Shown here: in pieces, positions 4,994-5,907 of the stretch | Position numbering within the stretch: the stretch's first letter is position 1 | How the letters are laid out: the number at the start of each line of letters is the position of its first letter | NCBI GenBank assembly: GCA_016296195.1 | Contig: JAEDJU010000081.1 | Location: 1-5,907 of the forward strand | Reading direction: 5' to 3' | Origin: Candidatus Methanomethylophilaceae archaeon | Lineage (GTDB): Archaea > Thermoplasmatota > Thermoplasmata > Methanomassiliicoccales > Methanomethylophilaceae | DNA: 5,907 bases | Notes under the pieces: model-generated | What the model was told of the DNA's origin: nothing | The model's database searches: none | The model's input: only the letters and a program-made list of their open reading frames with translations | Translations under genes and position numbers: made by a program

Positions 4994-5788
4994 ATGTCTG
5001 TGAACTCTGAGAACCTCGAGCGCGCAATCGTATCCGCAATCAGGAACGGCGTCGAGGACCAGGACATCGCCGTCGCCTTCTCCGGAGGCCTCGATTCCGG
5101 TCTCGTAGCCGCTATCGCAAAGGACTACGCCAGGTCTGTCACCCTCTACACATCCGGAAAGGAGCAGTCCTACGATGTGGTCATGGCACAGGAGATGTCC
5201 GAGAGGCTCGGACTTCCTTGGCTTCACATCCCGATCACCGCAGACAACATCGAGTCCAGGCTCAGGGAGATGATCACCATCACCGGTACCTCCAGTCCCC
5301 TGACCCTCTCCTTCGAGCTCCCCCTGTTCTTCGTGTGCAGGACCGTCCACGAGAAGCTGGTCCTGGGCGGACAGGGATCCGACGAGTTGTTCGCCGGTTA
5401 CTCCAAGTACGTCGGCATGTCCGATGACGAGCTCTCCAGGGCGATGAAGTCCGACATGGGCAAGCTGATCACATCCACCATCCCCCACGAGACCAAGGTG
5501 GCCGACCACTTCGGAAAGAAGATCCTGTACCCCTACATGGACCCCATCGTCACCATGCAGGTCAACGCCATGGACCTGAAGGAGCTCAAGCCTGTCGATG
5601 CCGACTCCAGGAAGATGCTCCTGAAGCAGGTCGCCAGGAACCTCGGATACCCGTTCATCGCGGAGAAGAGGAAGAAGGCTGCCCAGTACGGATCCGGAAC
5701 CATGGACCTGGTCCGTGAGGTCGCCAAGAACAAGGGCATGACCTACAGCGAGCTCGTCGATTCCATTTACAGAGAGATCTTCGAGTGA
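4994..5788 (+). CDS. Stand-alone asparagine-synthase-like PP-loop ATPase
   Basis: This 264-residue protein corresponds to the synthetase half of asparagine synthase B, which activates a carboxylate with ATP as an acyl-adenylate and lets ammonia or an amine attack it. The PP-loop SGGLDSG is at residues 30-36. GGQGSDELFAGY at 125-136 is the second signature, and YPYMDP (179-184) corresponds to the substrate-pocket strand. EKRKKAAQYGSG (224-235) is the typical C-terminal basic motif. The N-terminal Ntn glutaminase domain is entirely absent and not encoded upstream, so it would need free ammonia or a partner, or act on another substrate. Start choice: ATG 4994 lies 27 bp from a TATA-like box. ATG 4988 and ATG 4952 are alternatives, but codons before 4988 lack the strong C-ending bias seen afterwards. 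The substrate is not determined by sequence. Confidence 0.9.
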   Translation: MSVNSENLERAIVSAIRNGVEDQDIAVAFSGGLDSGLVAAIAKDYARSVTLYTSGKEQSYDVVMAQEMSERLGLPWLHIPITADNIESRLREMITITGTSSPLTLSFELPLFFVCRTVHEKLVLGGQGSDELFAGYSKYVGMSDDELSRAMKSDMGKLITSTIPHETKVADHFGKKILYPYMDPIVTMQVNAMDLKELKPVDADSRKMLLKQVARNLGYPFIAEKRKKAAQYGSGTMDLVREVAKNKGMTYSELVDSIYREIFE

Positions 5789-5907
5789 GTCACGTACTCC
5801 ATGTACATGAGGGCGGGGTCCAGGTCCGTCAGGCTGTAGAGCATGCGGGTGCCGACCACGTCCTCGATCTCGTTCAGATAAACCCCTTCCCTCCCGAACA
5901 CGAAGTC
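5767..5907 (-). CDS. 3' end of an unidentified gene, cut by the window edge
   Basis: A minus-strand frame is open from the window end for 46 codons and stops with TAA at 5767-5769. The encoded tail begins DFVFGREGVYLNEIEDVV and ends THSKISL. It has balanced composition and mainly C/G-ending codons, as expected of a real gene in this genome. The other two minus frames are a quick stop and an Arg/Gly/Pro-rich shadow, and the + strand has early stops. The gene converges on the asparagine-synthase-like gene and overlaps it by 22 bp. Too little is visible to name it. Confidence 0.65.
   Translation of the reverse strand, partial: DFVFGREGVYLNEIEDVVGTRMLYSLTDLDPALMYMEYVTHSKISL

Noticed and set aside
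4597..5067. Minus-strand ORF of 156 residues across the intergenic region and the PP-loop gene start
   Set aside because: It runs antisense to the 4994 gene, through the terminator-like hairpins and the pyrimidine-rich spacer. It has low-complexity composition and no recognisable domain. A smaller minus ORF (4698-4961) is likewise a by-product of GC-rich sequence.
1..5907. tRNA genes, CRISPR arrays, insertion sequences
   Set aside because: I looked for T-loop signatures, regularly spaced repeats, transposase motifs and terminal inverted repeats with target duplications, and found none.

Overview
The window reads as chromosomal DNA of a methanogenic or related euryarchaeon, most likely near Thermoplasmata/Methanomassiliicoccales. 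This is inference; no marker gene settles it. The support is an archaeal-type topoisomerase IA with four C-terminal zinc ribbons, a NikR nickel regulator, and TATA-like boxes about 26-29 bp upstream of start codons, which suggests leaderless transcripts. All complete genes stop at TGA and none uses TAG.

Layout, left to right. (1) Positions 1-315 (+): a small zinc-ribbon protein of unknown function, whose frame stays open to the left window edge. (2) Positions 316-398: two back-to-back terminator-like hairpins, one per strand. (3) Positions 399-2714 (-): topA, type IA DNA topoisomerase. (4) Positions 2715-2781: a divergent promoter with one palindromic TATA-like box and an inverted repeat. (5) Positions 2782-3549 (+): an unrecognised 255-residue protein. 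Its last 34 codons overlap, tail to tail, the end of (6) nikR, 3445-3885 (-). NikR keeps its nickel ligands and has an extra histidine-rich tail. Three half-site-like heptamers at 16-bp intervals cover the nikR start and promoter, which suggests autoregulation.

(7) Positions 3886-4993 form a roughly 1.1-kb stretch with no convincing conserved protein. It appears to hold two tandem + strand transcription units, about 4031-4532 and 4700-4936. Each has a TATA-like box, then the identical 11-mer ATATAGGAAAT at the same spacing, then a hairpin at the predicted RNA 5' end, a series of GC-rich hairpins, and a terminal hairpin with a T tract. They also share short sequence blocks. This is the most interesting part of the window: a candidate pair of related structured non-coding RNAs. 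The first unit also contains a 151-codon ORF, so a coding explanation stays open.

(8) Positions 4994-5788 (+): a stand-alone asparagine-synthase-like PP-loop ATPase lacking the glutaminase half. (9) Positions 5767-5907 (-): the 3' end of another gene, overlapping the previous one tail to tail and running out of the window.

Functionally the genes look like independent neighbours, mostly divergent or convergent, rather than one operon. Nickel sensing fits a methanogen, since hydrogenases and coenzyme F430 need nickel, but no nickel transporter is present here.
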